Positions 17,731 to 27,078 are shown, counted from the first letter of the stretch. The stretch: DNA of 46,282 bases from Clostridium sp. CAG:628 (GCA_000438415.1 FR902241.1:67431-113712); one strand, 5' to 3'. The notes: generated by a model not told the origin, from the letters alone. Program-made: numbers and translations.

Positions 17731-19377
17731 CTATACCTCCTGGATAACTGTTAAAATAACTGGTTTGCTTTCTGTTAACTTATATAAATAATTACCCACA
17801 TCTTCTCTAACATCAGTTCTTATTTTAGCATAATCTGCATATTTTCCATTAACATTATTTTTAATAATCTCTAAACTTCTTTTCTTAATTTCATCTATCA
17901 AATTATTATTATCTTTATCAAAAATAACACCCCTTGATAAAATTTCAGGTCCATTCTTAATATTCTTAGTCTTTTTATCAACAGTTGCAGATATAACAAT
18001 TAATCCATTTTTACCAAGCATTTCTCTATCTTTTAAAACTAACTCACCAACATCATTAGTACTTTTACCATCTATTAAAACATCATCTACTTGTATATGT
18101 TTAAAATCATTAGATAATTCTCCATCAATAAATGTTACTATGTCTCCATTTTCTTTAAGTAGTATATTTTCTTTAGGCATACCTACAGATAAAGCAAGTT
18201 TAGCATTACCTACTTGATAACGATATTCACCTTTTATAGGCATATAGTATTTAGGATTAAATATTTTTACCATAAGCATTAAATCTTGACTAGAAGCATG
18301 AAGTCTTACACTTTTAGATTTTGGTACATCATATATTTTAACTCCATGCATTGCAATATCATTTTTTATTCTAACACTAGTTAATTCTTGTGCTTCATAA
18401 GATGGATCTGCAAAACATATTGAGTCAGTACTTTCTAAAGTTACATATTTATCATATCCATTAACTATTCTACTTAAGTTATAATAAGGTGTTTCTCTAT
18501 CATTATTAACAAGTATTACTGAATCACTATCTTTTAAGTTTCTTAAGTCACCTATTACACCTGGTAATACATGTAAGTATCCCTCTTTAATAGCCATGTC
18601 AATAACTGTTTGTAAGTATTTACCCATTATAACTACTTTTCTATTAGTACCTTTTATAGCATCAAATATATTTTGAATAGTTAATAAATGAAGTGATAAT
18701 ATACTAAATATAATTCTTCCTTCACTTTTTTCAACTGCATCTTTAAAGTATTTATCTAGTTTATGATTAGGACTAGTGAATCCTTGTTTTTCACTAAATA
18801 CACTTTCGTTCATTAAAAGAAGTACACCTTGTTTACCAATATATGCTAGTTTACCTAGATCCATATCATATTTATCTTTCATAGTACTATCTATTACAAA
18901 GTCAGTCATATATACAATAGCGCCATTTGGAGTATTAATACTAAAACCAACACTCTCTGGCACACTATGACTTACACTAAAAGGAAATACACTAAACTCT
19001 TTAAAATCTATTTTTCTATGAGGTTTAATAATATGCATGTTTTTAACTTTTACTTCACTTTCTATTGCTTCTATTTCTATAATTTTAGAAGTATAATTAG
19101 TAGCAAATATATGTAAGTCAGGTAATACTTTTAATAAGTCAGTTACTGCACCCATGTTTTCATAATGAGCATGACTTATAAATAACCCCACTATTCTTTT
19201 TTTATTTTCTATTAAATAACTAAAGTCAGGTATAACATAATCTACTCCTAACATTTTTTCATTAGCATATTTAAGTCCTGCATCAAAAAGTAATATTCTA
19301 CCATTTATTTCAACCACATATAAATTTTTACCATTTTCATTTAATCCACCCAAACTAAAAACTTTTATTTTATTCAT
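17731..19377 (-). CDS. RNase J-family protein with degenerate active site (J2-like)
   Basis: 548 residues with beta-lactamase, beta-CASP and C-terminal domains as in RNase J. The hallmark HxHxDH motif reads HAHYEN (69-74). The later HASGH reads HASSQ, and the usual PVHGEYR reads PIKGEYR. The His in SHSVPESVG and the Asp in MTDFVID remain. With most zinc ligands changed it is probably a poor nuclease, acting like RNase J2 as partner of an active J1 encoded elsewhere; this is inferred. ATG 19377 follows GGAGG; the upstream frame to 19404 starts before that site. First gene of the unit with the desulfurase and thiI. Confidence 0.85.
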   Translation of the reverse strand: MNKIKVFSLGGLNENGKNLYVVEINGRILLFDAGLKYANEKMLGVDYVIPDFSYLIENKKRIVGLFISHAHYENMGAVTDLLKVLPDLHIFATNYTSKIIEIEAIESEVKVKNMHIIKPHRKIDFKEFSVFPFSVSHSVPESVGFSINTPNGAIVYMTDFVIDSTMKDKYDMDLGKLAYIGKQGVLLLMNESVFSEKQGFTSPNHKLDKYFKDAVEKSEGRIIFSILSLHLLTIQNIFDAIKGTNRKVVIMGKYLQTVIDMAIKEGYLHVLPGVIGDLRNLKDSDSVILVNNDRETPYYNLSRIVNGYDKYVTLESTDSICFADPSYEAQELTSVRIKNDIAMHGVKIYDVPKSKSVRLHASSQDLMLMVKIFNPKYYMPIKGEYRYQVGNAKLALSVGMPKENILLKENGDIVTFIDGELSNDFKHIQVDDVLIDGKSTNDVGELVLKDREMLGKNGLIVISATVDKKTKNIKNGPEILSRGVIFDKDNNNLIDEIKKRSLEIIKNNVNGKYADYAKIRTDVREDVGNYLYKLTESKPVILTVIQEV

Positions 19378-19441
19378 AAAAACGCCTCCTTCATATATAA
19401 ACATAAATAAAATTAAAATAATAGTTGTTTACGTCCATATA

Positions 19442-19470
19442 AATATACCACAAAATCCCTCTTAAGTCAA
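19442..19470 (-). promoter_or_regulatory. Promoter of the RNase J-like / nifS / thiI operon
   Basis: Minus strand TTGACT (19465-19470), 17-base spacer, TATATT (19442-19447). It directly follows the terminator of the upstream operon. Confidence 0.75.
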
Positions 19471-19471
19471 T

Positions 19472-19497
19472 AAAAAACCACTGTTTTGCAGTAGTTT
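19472..19497 (-). terminator. Terminator of the secreted/pilin-like operon
   Basis: Minus strand AACTACTG, loop CAAAA, CAGTGGTT, then T run. Confidence 0.8.
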
Positions 19498-19590
19498 ATT
19501 TTGTACTATTTATTTTTTTATAATTTGTAATTATTTTATTTTTATCTATATTTCATCATCTACTCTGTAAGTTTTAATCCATTATTAAAA

Positions 19591-20880
19591 CTACTTTCCA
19601 TAAGTGTATTCATATTTAGTTAATACTTTAACATATTTATCATTTAACATTTCTTCAATAGTTCTACCTGCTTTACTTTCTAACTCTTCTAATGTTACAT
19701 AATTATCTAATTTTAGGTTAGATTCTAAACTAAAGTAAGCACGATACCTTTTATGCATATCAGTTATCTGTTCTCTGTAAGCCATATTTTCATTAGTTAA
19801 ATATGAAGTAGTACTAAATCTAGACCAATTAGTATAAATCATTAAGTCTTCATCTTTATATTTATATTGGTAATTAGGTAAACTAGTATAACCTGAATAT
19901 ATTCTTTCTACTCCATTATACCATTTCCACATAGAGTCAACATAACTATACATGAGTACAGTAGTTTTTTCTTTTTTATTATATTTTTCTCTTAATTCAT
20001 CATCATTTATTCTGGGAACATATTTACCTTCATTATAATAAACTTTATTACCATCTTCATCTTCATAATAAAATTTATATCCAGTTTGAGTACTTATCTT
20101 TCTGTAACTTTTTTCTTCAGGATAATTAGTTGACCATTCAGTTTGCTCTGCTTGTATCTCAGTCTTTCTATCTTTATTAGCATATCCACTTGGTTGTTCA
20201 CTTGAAAAACCTGAGTATTCACTATTTTGATTTATATACCATTTCCATTTTTTATCTCTATATTTATAATATTCTTTTTCTTCTACTCCCCAACTTAAGA
20301 TATTTGCTGCTTCACTAACTTTTGGTAATTTTTTTAAATCAAGTGGTAATAGTACTTTATAAGTTTTATCTTCTTTGGTATTAATTTTTGAACTTTCAAT
20401 AAAATCTGACCAAGGAGTATAGTTATAACTTACATCAACAAAATTATATTTAGTAGTTACATCAACTAAGCTTTTACCTTTAGGATATTTGCTTGTAGTT
20501 TTACTCATTTTATATCTCTTAGAAGTATCACAATAACTTGCATTACTAATATTAAAAGTTTTAACATAATCTTTATCTACTTTGGTAATTTTTACAGTAC
20601 CCCATACTATCTTATCTTTAAATTTAATCTCACTTAAATCCCCTAAATTAACAGTAACACTTTTTCCATTAACTGTAGGTAAACCATTTAGTTCTGCATA
20701 TTTATATGCTTCATCCATAATAGAACTTTCTAATTCTAAACATTTATTATTTCTTACATTAAAGAAAATTATAAAAAATGTTATAACAATAGTTAAAACT
20801 ATAACTAAAGCAATTATTGGAGTAAAATCAGTTATTCCATTTTTTCCTCTTTTTAATGATTTTGATAGTTCGTATTTCAT
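19591..20880 (-). CDS. Membrane-anchored protein with prepilin-like start and W-Y rich repeats
   Basis: About 429 residues. A basic leader with KRGKNG precedes ITDFTPIIALVIVLTIVITF, a helix position that recalls type IV pilin or pseudopilin signals, though the +5 residue is Thr rather than Glu. The exported part is rich in Tyr, Trp, Lys and Asp and contains two or three related segments around KWKWYINQNSEYSGF and MWKWYNGVERIYSGY. ATG 20880 follows GTAGGTG. Last gene of a five-gene operon. No database family is recognised; a surface filament or adhesion role is only suggested by context. Confidence 0.75.
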   Translation of the reverse strand: MKYELSKSLKRGKNGITDFTPIIALVIVLTIVITFFIIFFNVRNNKCLELESSIMDEAYKYAELNGLPTVNGKSVTVNLGDLSEIKFKDKIVWGTVKITKVDKDYVKTFNISNASYCDTSKRYKMSKTTSKYPKGKSLVDVTTKYNFVDVSYNYTPWSDFIESSKINTKEDKTYKVLLPLDLKKLPKVSEAANILSWGVEEKEYYKYRDKKWKWYINQNSEYSGFSSEQPSGYANKDRKTEIQAEQTEWSTNYPEEKSYRKISTQTGYKFYYEDEDGNKVYYNEGKYVPRINDDELREKYNKKEKTTVLMYSYVDSMWKWYNGVERIYSGYTSLPNYQYKYKDEDLMIYTNWSRFSTTSYLTNENMAYREQITDMHKRYRAYFSLESNLKLDNYVTLEELESKAGRTIEEMLNDKYVKVLTKYEYTYGK

Positions 20881-20933
20881 TATTAACACCTACTTTATAA
20901 TCTTATTTTACCAAAAAAAAGAAAAAGTATCAA

Positions 20934-21254
20934 TTACTTTTCCACATTTACACAAGTAAATTCTATATCATAACTCTTGAACACTTTTTTAGTTACTTCT
21001 ATATCAGCAGCACAAAGCTTATTACCAAGTTTTAATTCTTTTAAATATCCCTTTTCTTCTAACTCTTCAGTAGTTATTTTAAAAGGATACTTAGTTATTT
21101 TTTCACTACTAATATAATCTTTAACGGCAATTTTTACTTCTTCTTTTAAACTAATATACTTTATTTCATTTTGATAAGTAATACCTATATAATAAATAAT
21201 AGAAACAAGTATAATTATAATAATACCCCACACTACAATTATCTTATTATTCAT
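20934..21254 (-). CDS. Small pilin-like membrane-anchored protein
   Basis: 106 residues. An N-terminal hydrophobic helix (about 4-27) runs into an amphipathic helix (LKEEVKIAVKDYISSEK), then ITTEELEEKGYLKEL and a small domain with two Cys. Helix plus 'xxxEL.xxGYL' is the layout of pseudopilin-like proteins, shared with the gene just upstream. Its start overlaps the stop of that gene by one base (TAATG). Function is inferred from the pattern only. Confidence 0.7.
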   Translation of the reverse strand: MNNKIIVVWGIIIIILVSIIYYIGITYQNEIKYISLKEEVKIAVKDYISSEKITKYPFKITTEELEEKGYLKELKLGNKLCAADIEVTKKVFKSYDIEFTCVNVEK

Positions 21255-21697
21255 TACCCATCATGCCTTTCAACATATCCATTACTTACATAATTTTTAC
21301 ACTTTAGGTAAGGAGTATATATTACTACATTATTATCATCTTTATATACAGAAACATATCCAGTACAATTTCCATCTTTATCTCTTACTTCACTTATATA
21401 ATTATTACTAATAAGAGAACTTATTTTTATATTAAGAGTATCTACTCCTAGATTATTATTATAGAAGTCTTTAATATATTTTTTAGTACTATCAATTAAT
21501 TTAGTTTCAATGTCACTATATTTATATATATCACTTTCATTACTATCTTTACCCTTATCATAAAAGTCTACAAATTTCCAGTCTTCATTTAGAAGTCCAA
21601 CTTTTCTTAAAGCATATGCTGTTACTAATAAGCATACTATAAATAACCCAAGAAAGAAGAAAAACTCTAAGAATCCCCACCCATTTTTCTTTTTCAT
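21254..21697 (-). CDS. Putative pseudopilin (prepilin-peptidase type signal)
   Basis: About 147 residues. MKKKNG followed by WGFLEFFFFLGLFIVCLLV fits a type IV prepilin signal: short basic leader, Gly at -1, Glu at +5 and a hydrophobic helix. The exported part has a long helix, the element IKISSLISNNYISEV and a GNCTGYVSVY ... TPYLKCKNY core with two Cys. ATG 21697 follows TTGGAGG; the longer frame begins inside that site. The assembly ATPase, platform protein and peptidase needed for a pilus are not in the window. Confidence 0.75.
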   Translation of the reverse strand: MKKKNGWGFLEFFFFLGLFIVCLLVTAYALRKVGLLNEDWKFVDFYDKGKDSNESDIYKYSDIETKLIDSTKKYIKDFYNNNLGVDTLNIKISSLISNNYISEVRDKDGNCTGYVSVYKDDNNVVIYTPYLKCKNYVSNGYVERHDG

Positions 21698-21747
21698 ATA
21701 AGCCTCCAATTCAGATATATTTTACCACAATAATTATTAAATAACAA

Positions 21748-22104
21748 CTATTCACAGTCTAATATTGGATTATATTCAAAAACTAATGGTTCTAATGAAG
21801 AAATAGTAAACTCTATTTTAGTAGTTTCTAATTTACAATTATTTCTAATAAAAGGAATAATATCGTATTTATTTCTTTCATATAAATCTTTTATATTTAT
21901 TTCATAAGTTTTTATATCACTACTATCTTTAGCAAAAACACCATCTTGATAAACATAATATCCATAACTTATTAATATATCTTTTAATTCCTCATGTGTA
22001 ACTTTAGTTTCGGTTTCACATTTTTCACAAGGAGTACATTTTTCACACTCCTTGCATCCTGTTAATAAAATTAATGCTACAAACAATATTATAACTTTTT
22101 TCAT
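21748..22104 (-). CDS. Lipoprotein with CxxC-type cysteine cluster
   Basis: 118 residues. The signal ends in LILLTGC, a clear lipobox, so Cys17 should be lipidated. Immediately after it come four more Cys (KECEKCTPCEKCE) in CxxC spacing. The remaining domain carries THEELKDILISYGYYVY and two further Cys. The ribosome site lies in the end of the upstream gene, 4 bases away, so they are coupled. A metal-binding or disulfide-rich stalk is possible; no family is recognised. Confidence 0.78.
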   Translation of the reverse strand: MKKVIILFVALILLTGCKECEKCTPCEKCETETKVTHEELKDILISYGYYVYQDGVFAKDSSDIKTYEINIKDLYERNKYDIIPFIRNNCKLETTKIEFTISSLEPLVFEYNPILDCE

Positions 22105-22108
22105 CTCT

Positions 22109-23848
22109 TTACTCCCTTACAAAACTTATTTTTATTTTACCATTTCCATTATTACTACCAGTTACTTTTTGTTTAATGGTAATAGTTTTATTATTTAGTT
22201 TACTACTTATTACACTTTTTCCACCATTACCAGAGTCTCCACTTTTAGTAGAAGTACTAGTACAACAAGAATATGTAGGATAATACTCTGCACAGCTTTC
22301 GTGAGGACAAGTACCATAACTTTCACAACCGCCTCCGACTGTTCGACATTTTTTACCTATTCCATTGTTTTCACCACATTTTCTATAACATGAACCTTGT
22401 TGACTTGATGGAAGTTTTTCACAAAATGCGTCTCCACATTCTACTTCACCATTAACGCATTCTTCATGTGGTGGGGAATAACTTTCACAACATCTTCTAT
22501 AAGTTGTTTCATATCTTTTACATCCGCCTCCACATGTACCTGTTCTAGTACAAACTGTTGCATCAGCAGCTGAAGAACCACCACTTCCACTTACACCATT
22601 TTTACCATTTTTAGATGAATCACTTGAGTTAACTCCACCAAGTCCATTTCCTTCTCCTCCTGGTGAACCGTTGCTTCCGCCTCCACCTCCAGCAGAAATA
22701 ATAAAATATTCATTATTTAATTTAAATCTAGAAGCTCCTCCACCAGCATGAGAACCACTTCCTATACTAGCAGCACCATTAGTACTAGTTCCAACTTCAT
22801 ATTTAATAGTTTGGCCTTTCACTAAATATACTTCTGCACTTACATAAGCACCTTTTCCACCATTACCACTACCTTTAGCACCTAAGGCTTCCATTAGGTA
22901 GTAACCACTTGCAGGTACAACATATTCTCCATCTGTATTACTTTCTACATTTCTTACTTTTTCGTATCTTAAAGTACAAGTAGTATCTTTATTAATTGAT
23001 TTAACTGTAAATGTTTTATTACTATATTCATATGTTTGACCATTTGTACAGTTTGCTCCTGTAAATGCATAGTTTTCTTCTGGATTAATACTAATACTTT
23101 TATCTTCTAAAGCATTAACTAATACGTTATTTTCACTACTTGTAGCATTATTTAAAATTAAAGCTAAATAGTATTTATTAACTGTATATTTAACACTGCA
23201 AGTAACATCACTTTCTACATTAAGTAGTTGAAGCTTATTATCAGTAAAGTTGTAGTTACCTTTTCCACTACATTTAACATCTTTACTAACATCTTTCATA
23301 TAATAGTTAGCATCTTTATTAATAACATATTCCTTATCAAAAGTCTTTAGTATTTCAGTATAATTACTTTGTCCATTAATATTTCCTCCAACTATATTAA
23401 TTTTAACATTATAGTTAGGATATACAAATTTCCAAGGATCATTTTTAGTTCCTCTTCCAGTTACTTTCACTATTTCTTTAACATACATAGTTGGTCTTAA
23501 TGTTCCATTACTTTCTTGATATTTTATTTCACTTGGCGTAATTACGTCATACCCATTATTTCCTAAACTTACAAATGGTTGTCTGTTTACTAAATATGAA
23601 GTAATCCCACCTATTCTTTCATATTCATTAGTATTAAGTATTCCTATCTTATTAAAGTCACTACTTGAACATAGTCCACTTGAGCATTTGAATTTATCAG
23701 TTTTAACTATAAATGTATCTGCTACATCTAGTCTTTTATAAACACACTTTAAATCCTCTTTAATAGTATCCTTGCTTGTCATATTAGTTGCTAACAAACT
23801 ATTAGTTCCTAAAAACAAACTAAAAAGTATTAATAAAACTTTTTTCAT
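22109..23848 (-). CDS. Secreted surface protein with glycine-rich domain and 16-Cys insert
   Basis: 579 residues with a Sec signal peptide (about 1-20). Residues about 70-130 carry the module LRPTMYVKEIVKVTGRGTKN, shared with the other surface proteins in this window. Repeats with CSGKGNYNF-like and CTNGQTYEYSNK-like motifs follow. From about 310 there is a glycine-rich domain of the PF12810 type (GYYLMEALGAKGSGNGGKGA ... SAGGGGGSNGSPGG). Inside it is an insert of about 95 residues with 16 Cys. No C-terminal sortase motif is seen. Probably an exported adhesin or coat-like component; first gene of the operon. Confidence 0.8.
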   Translation of the reverse strand: MKKVLLILFSLFLGTNSLLATNMTSKDTIKEDLKCVYKRLDVADTFIVKTDKFKCSSGLCSSSDFNKIGILNTNEYERIGGITSYLVNRQPFVSLGNNGYDVITPSEIKYQESNGTLRPTMYVKEIVKVTGRGTKNDPWKFVYPNYNVKINIVGGNINGQSNYTEILKTFDKEYVINKDANYYMKDVSKDVKCSGKGNYNFTDNKLQLLNVESDVTCSVKYTVNKYYLALILNNATSSENNVLVNALEDKSISINPEENYAFTGANCTNGQTYEYSNKTFTVKSINKDTTCTLRYEKVRNVESNTDGEYVVPASGYYLMEALGAKGSGNGGKGAYVSAEVYLVKGQTIKYEVGTSTNGAASIGSGSHAGGGASRFKLNNEYFIISAGGGGGSNGSPGGEGNGLGGVNSSDSSKNGKNGVSGSGGSSAADATVCTRTGTCGGGCKRYETTYRRCCESYSPPHEECVNGEVECGDAFCEKLPSSQQGSCYRKCGENNGIGKKCRTVGGGCESYGTCPHESCAEYYPTYSCCTSTSTKSGDSGNGGKSVISSKLNNKTITIKQKVTGSNNGNGKIKISFVRE

Positions 23849-23874
23849 AAATCACCCTTCCCTATCATAATTTA

Positions 23875-23903
23875 ATTATACTAATAAATAGTTTTTTTTT
23901 CAA
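23875..23903 (-). promoter_or_regulatory. Promoter of the secreted/pilin-like operon
   Basis: Minus strand TTGAAA (23898-23903), 17-base spacer, TATAAT (23875-23880). Confidence 0.75.
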
Positions 23904-23917
23904 CAAAATTTTATATT

Positions 23918-23943
23918 AAAACCTTCTAATTTCTTAGAAGGTT
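23918..23943 (-). terminator. Terminator of topA
   Basis: Minus strand AACCTTCTAA, loop GAAA, TTAGAAGGTT, then TTAAT. The stem includes the topA stop codon. Confidence 0.8.
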
Positions 23944-25957
23944 ATTTATCACAATTAGGGCAAACTACACTATCTTTTTTCATAACTAGAAGTTCTTTAC
24001 ATTTACTACATATTTCACCAGTAGGTTTATCCCAGCTGGCATACTTGCATTTAGGAAAATTACTACATCCATAAAATTCTTTTCCTTTTTTAGTTTTCTT
24101 TACAATTATATCTCCATCACATTTTGGACACTTACATATCACAGTAGCACTCTTTTCTACTTTAGGTATATACTTACATTCAGGGTATCCACTACAAGCA
24201 ATGAATTTTCCATATTTACCATGTCTATATACTAAGGGTTTACCACATAATGGACACAACTCTCCAGTTTCTTCTGGACGCTCTTTTTCCATCTTACTAT
24301 ATGCTTCTTCTACTAGAGGTTCAAAGTCTTTATAGAATTTATTTAATAGTTCATACCATACATACTTTCCTTCTGCTACTTTATCTAAGTCTGTTTCCAT
24401 TTCACTAGTATACTTAACATTTATAATACTGCTAAAATATTCTTGTAATTTATCAGTTACTTGTACTCCAACAGTTGTAGGGATAAACTTCTTATTTTCC
24501 ATACTAATATATTTTCTTTCTTTTAATACTTCAATAATTTTAACATAAGTACTAGGTCTACCTATTCCAAGGCTCTCTAACTCTTTAATTAAAGTATCTT
24601 CTTTAAATCTTGTAGGTGGTTCAGTAAAGTGACTATTTGCTTTTATTTCTTTACTTACAATTACACTTGATTTATAACTACTAAAGTCAGGTAATACTTT
24701 ATCATTTGTTGTTTCGAATTCTTTATATATTTTTAAATACCCATCAAAAGTATTAACTTGTCCACTAGCATTAAATTTGTAATCATTATTATCTAATACT
24801 ACACTAGTATTATTATATTTAGCATCAGCCATTAAACTAGCCAAAGTTCTAACATATATTAAGTTATATAGTTTATATTCATCATCACTCAAATAATTTT
24901 TTATACTTTCTGGTGTTCTATTAATACTAGTTGGACGTATTGCTTCATGTGCATCTTGTACATTTTCTTTTTCCTTAGTCTTTTTAACATGTCCTACATA
25001 TTTACTTCCATAATTATTCTTAATAAAACTGAATGCATCTTTAGTAAAAATATCACTTAATCTAACACTATCTGTTCTCATATAACTTATTATACCAACT
25101 GTTTCATTACCAAGTTTCTTTCCTTCATAAAGAGCCTGAGCTAATTTCATAGTTTTTGAGGCACTAAAATTAAGTTTTTGATTAGCAAGTTGTGTTAGTG
25201 TACTAGTTGTAAATGGAAGTTTACTACTTTTTTTCTTCTCTTTAACTTCTACACTCTCTATATTAAAAGCATTAGATAATTTACTTAATATTTCATCTTT
25301 TAAAACAGGTGATTTTATTTCAATCTTTTTATTTTTATACTTAGTTAAAGTAGCTTCAAAATCATTAAAATAAGCATCTATTGTATAATATTCTTCACTT
25401 TTAAAGTTTTCTATTTCTCTTTCCCTATCAACAATAAGTTTTAATGCTACACTTTGTACACGACCAGCACTTTTTCCTTCAGTTTTACTTTGCATAAGTT
25501 TACTTAATCTAAAACCTATTATTCTATCTAGTATTCTTCTACTTTCTTGACTATGAACTAAGTCCATATCAATATTTCTAGGTTTTTTAAAAGCCTCTTT
25601 AATAGCATTTTCTGTTATTTCATTAAATACTACTCTTCCATAGTTATCACCTAGTTTTAATGTATCTAATAAATGCCAACTAATTGCTTCTCCTTCACGG
25701 TCTGGGTCGGTAGCAAGTATTACATAATCACTCTTTTTTACTTCTTTTTTAAGTTCAGTAACTAACTTACCTTTACCACTTATAACTTTATAATTAGGCT
25801 TAAAATTATCTTCTAAGTCAACACCAAGACCATATTTACCACTTGTAGCTAAATCTCTAATATGACCCTTACTACTTGTAACTTTATAATCTTTTCCTAA
25901 ATACTTCTCAATTGTCTTACTTTTACTTGGGCTCTCCACAATAACTAAATTTTTCAT
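23942..25957 (-). CDS. topA: DNA topoisomerase I
   Basis: 671 residues. A Toprim domain (VIVESPSKSKTIEKYLG, DPDREGEAISWH) is followed by the type IA core with the catalytic Tyr in ISYMRTDSVRLS. The C-terminus carries three zinc-ribbon units: CPLCG...C...C, CPKCDG...GCSNFPKC and CSKC...CPNC. It relaxes negative supercoils by single-strand passage. AAAGGAG precedes the ATG. Its own promoter and terminator are visible, so it is monocistronic. Confidence 0.97.
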   Translation of the reverse strand: MKNLVIVESPSKSKTIEKYLGKDYKVTSSKGHIRDLATSGKYGLGVDLEDNFKPNYKVISGKGKLVTELKKEVKKSDYVILATDPDREGEAISWHLLDTLKLGDNYGRVVFNEITENAIKEAFKKPRNIDMDLVHSQESRRILDRIIGFRLSKLMQSKTEGKSAGRVQSVALKLIVDREREIENFKSEEYYTIDAYFNDFEATLTKYKNKKIEIKSPVLKDEILSKLSNAFNIESVEVKEKKKSSKLPFTTSTLTQLANQKLNFSASKTMKLAQALYEGKKLGNETVGIISYMRTDSVRLSDIFTKDAFSFIKNNYGSKYVGHVKKTKEKENVQDAHEAIRPTSINRTPESIKNYLSDDEYKLYNLIYVRTLASLMADAKYNNTSVVLDNNDYKFNASGQVNTFDGYLKIYKEFETTNDKVLPDFSSYKSSVIVSKEIKANSHFTEPPTRFKEDTLIKELESLGIGRPSTYVKIIEVLKERKYISMENKKFIPTTVGVQVTDKLQEYFSSIINVKYTSEMETDLDKVAEGKYVWYELLNKFYKDFEPLVEEAYSKMEKERPEETGELCPLCGKPLVYRHGKYGKFIACSGYPECKYIPKVEKSATVICKCPKCDGDIIVKKTKKGKEFYGCSNFPKCKYASWDKPTGEICSKCKELLVMKKDSVVCPNCDK

Positions 25958-25992
25958 AATTTTCTCCTTTTAATTATCACTTGTCAAATAAA

Positions 25993-26021
25993 AGAATAAA
26001 TAATATTTATTAAAAAGTCAA
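25993..26021 (-). promoter_or_regulatory. Promoter of topA
   Basis: Minus strand TTGACT (26016-26021), 17-base spacer, TATTCT (25993-25998). Confidence 0.65.
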
Positions 26022-26042
26022 GTCTTTTATTAAAATATTCAC

Positions 26043-26071
26043 TTGTTTATCACTTATAAATATTTTATAAT
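26043..26071 (+). promoter_or_regulatory. Promoter of the 107-residue gene
   Basis: TTGTTT (26043-26048), 17-base spacer, TATAAT (26066-26071). The longer reading frame would start inside it, which supports the ATG at 26091. Confidence 0.65.
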
Positions 26072-26090
26072 AGTTTTAGGAGGGTTACAA

Positions 26091-26414
26091 ATGAATTCAA
26101 AGAATTTTGTTTATGCTAATATAGAAATGTGTACAAGTTATTCTAACACATTAAAATCATTTACCTATTTAGAAAGAGAACTACTTTATAAATTTGATGA
26201 AAACCATTTTGTAAGATTATCTGATATTAAAAACAAATTTTCTTTATTAAAGTATTACTTATATATTAAAGCAAATAAAGAATTAAAAGATGTAATACTT
26301 AATACTTCACCTAGTGGTTTTGGTTTATATATTAATAAGAATACTTTACAAAATGCATTTTTAGAATATGATGAATTTGTAAACATTAAAACACTAAAAA
26401 AGATCCAACCTTAG
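26091..26414 (+). CDS. Unknown 107-residue protein
   Basis: ATG follows TAGGAGGG. The protein is soluble, mainly helical by its pattern (SFTYLERELLYKF, LLKYYLYIKANKELKDVI) and ends LKKIQP. No signal peptide and no recognised domain. It stands alone between topA and the coat protein, with its own promoter and terminator, which indicates a real gene. Confidence 0.7.
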   Translation: MNSKNFVYANIEMCTSYSNTLKSFTYLERELLYKFDENHFVRLSDIKNKFSLLKYYLYIKANKELKDVILNTSPSGFGLYINKNTLQNAFLEYDEFVNIKTLKKIQP

Positions 26415-26424
26415 GATCTTTTTT
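26396..26424. terminator. Bidirectional terminator between the 107-residue gene and the coat-protein gene
   Basis: AAAAAGATCC, loop AACCTTA, GGATCTTTTT: a 10-bp stem with A and T tracts on the two sides, overlapping the plus-strand stop. Confidence 0.85.
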
Positions 26425-26427
26425 ACT

Positions 26428-26898
26428 TTAACTACATATACATTCTACAAAAGTATCATTTAAACATCTTAGACAACATAAGCAATTAATATTCATAGTA
26501 AATATTGAATCAGTTGCTACATATGGATAAGGACTTGTAGTATCAGTATTCGCTGCAAGTACTCTAAATGTGCAGCAGCATCCATCTACTTTTTCTACTC
26601 TAAATACATTTGAACAATTAGCAGTGCCTTCTACTGTACAGTCAGTATTAGTTCTAGTTGTAGGCATAGATAAAGGTTTTCCATTACTTCCACACATATA
26701 AAGCATAATTGGTCTAGTATTACATACTACACAGTTACTTCCTCCTCCAAGTGCAGGTCTATCACAAGAATTCAAACAATTTTCAGGACATGCATTTGAT
26801 TGAAGAACATTTATTACTTGCAATATCTCTTGTAAACAATTATTTTCGCATTCATTACTATTTTGGTTACATCTACTATAACCATTATTATTATTCAT
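26428..26898 (-). CDS. CotY/CotZ-like cysteine-rich spore coat protein
   Basis: About 156 residues with roughly 22 Cys. The layout, CLQEILQVINVLQ followed by CPENC, CVVCNTRPIMLYMCGSNGKP, a central FRVEKVDGCCCTFRVL and a final CLCCLRCLNDTFVECIC, matches CotY/CotZ coat-crust proteins, which self-assemble through disulfides on spores. ATG 26898 follows AAGGGGTGG. No sigma-A promoter is obvious in the 190 bases upstream, consistent with a mother-cell sigma factor, but I cannot identify the site with confidence. It is the clearest sporulation-type gene here. Confidence 0.8.
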   Translation of the reverse strand: MNNNNGYSRCNQNSNECENNCLQEILQVINVLQSNACPENCLNSCDRPALGGGSNCVVCNTRPIMLYMCGSNGKPLSMPTTRTNTDCTVEGTANCSNVFRVEKVDGCCCTFRVLAANTDTTSPYPYVATDSIFTMNINCLCCLRCLNDTFVECICS

Positions 26899-27078
26899 AT
26901 AATCCACCCCTTCTTTATATTCACTATTAATTTATGTAAATATAAATATTTTGTGAGTGAATTTACCTAATAACTATTCTTTTAAATTTTTCTTTAACTA
27001 TTATCACCTCTTTCATTTACAAGTTTACTATAGTTTATTGTTAATGATGTGATTATTTTATGTATCTTTTGTGAAAAA

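Noticed and set aside
22333..22350. TTCGACA as a further Spo0A box
   Set aside because: It lies inside the coding sequence of the glycine-rich protein and is best seen as chance.
26908..27078. Small gene or promoter upstream of the coat gene
   Set aside because: AGAGGTG occurs on the minus strand but no start codon follows it; no sporulation sigma-factor site could be assigned with confidence.
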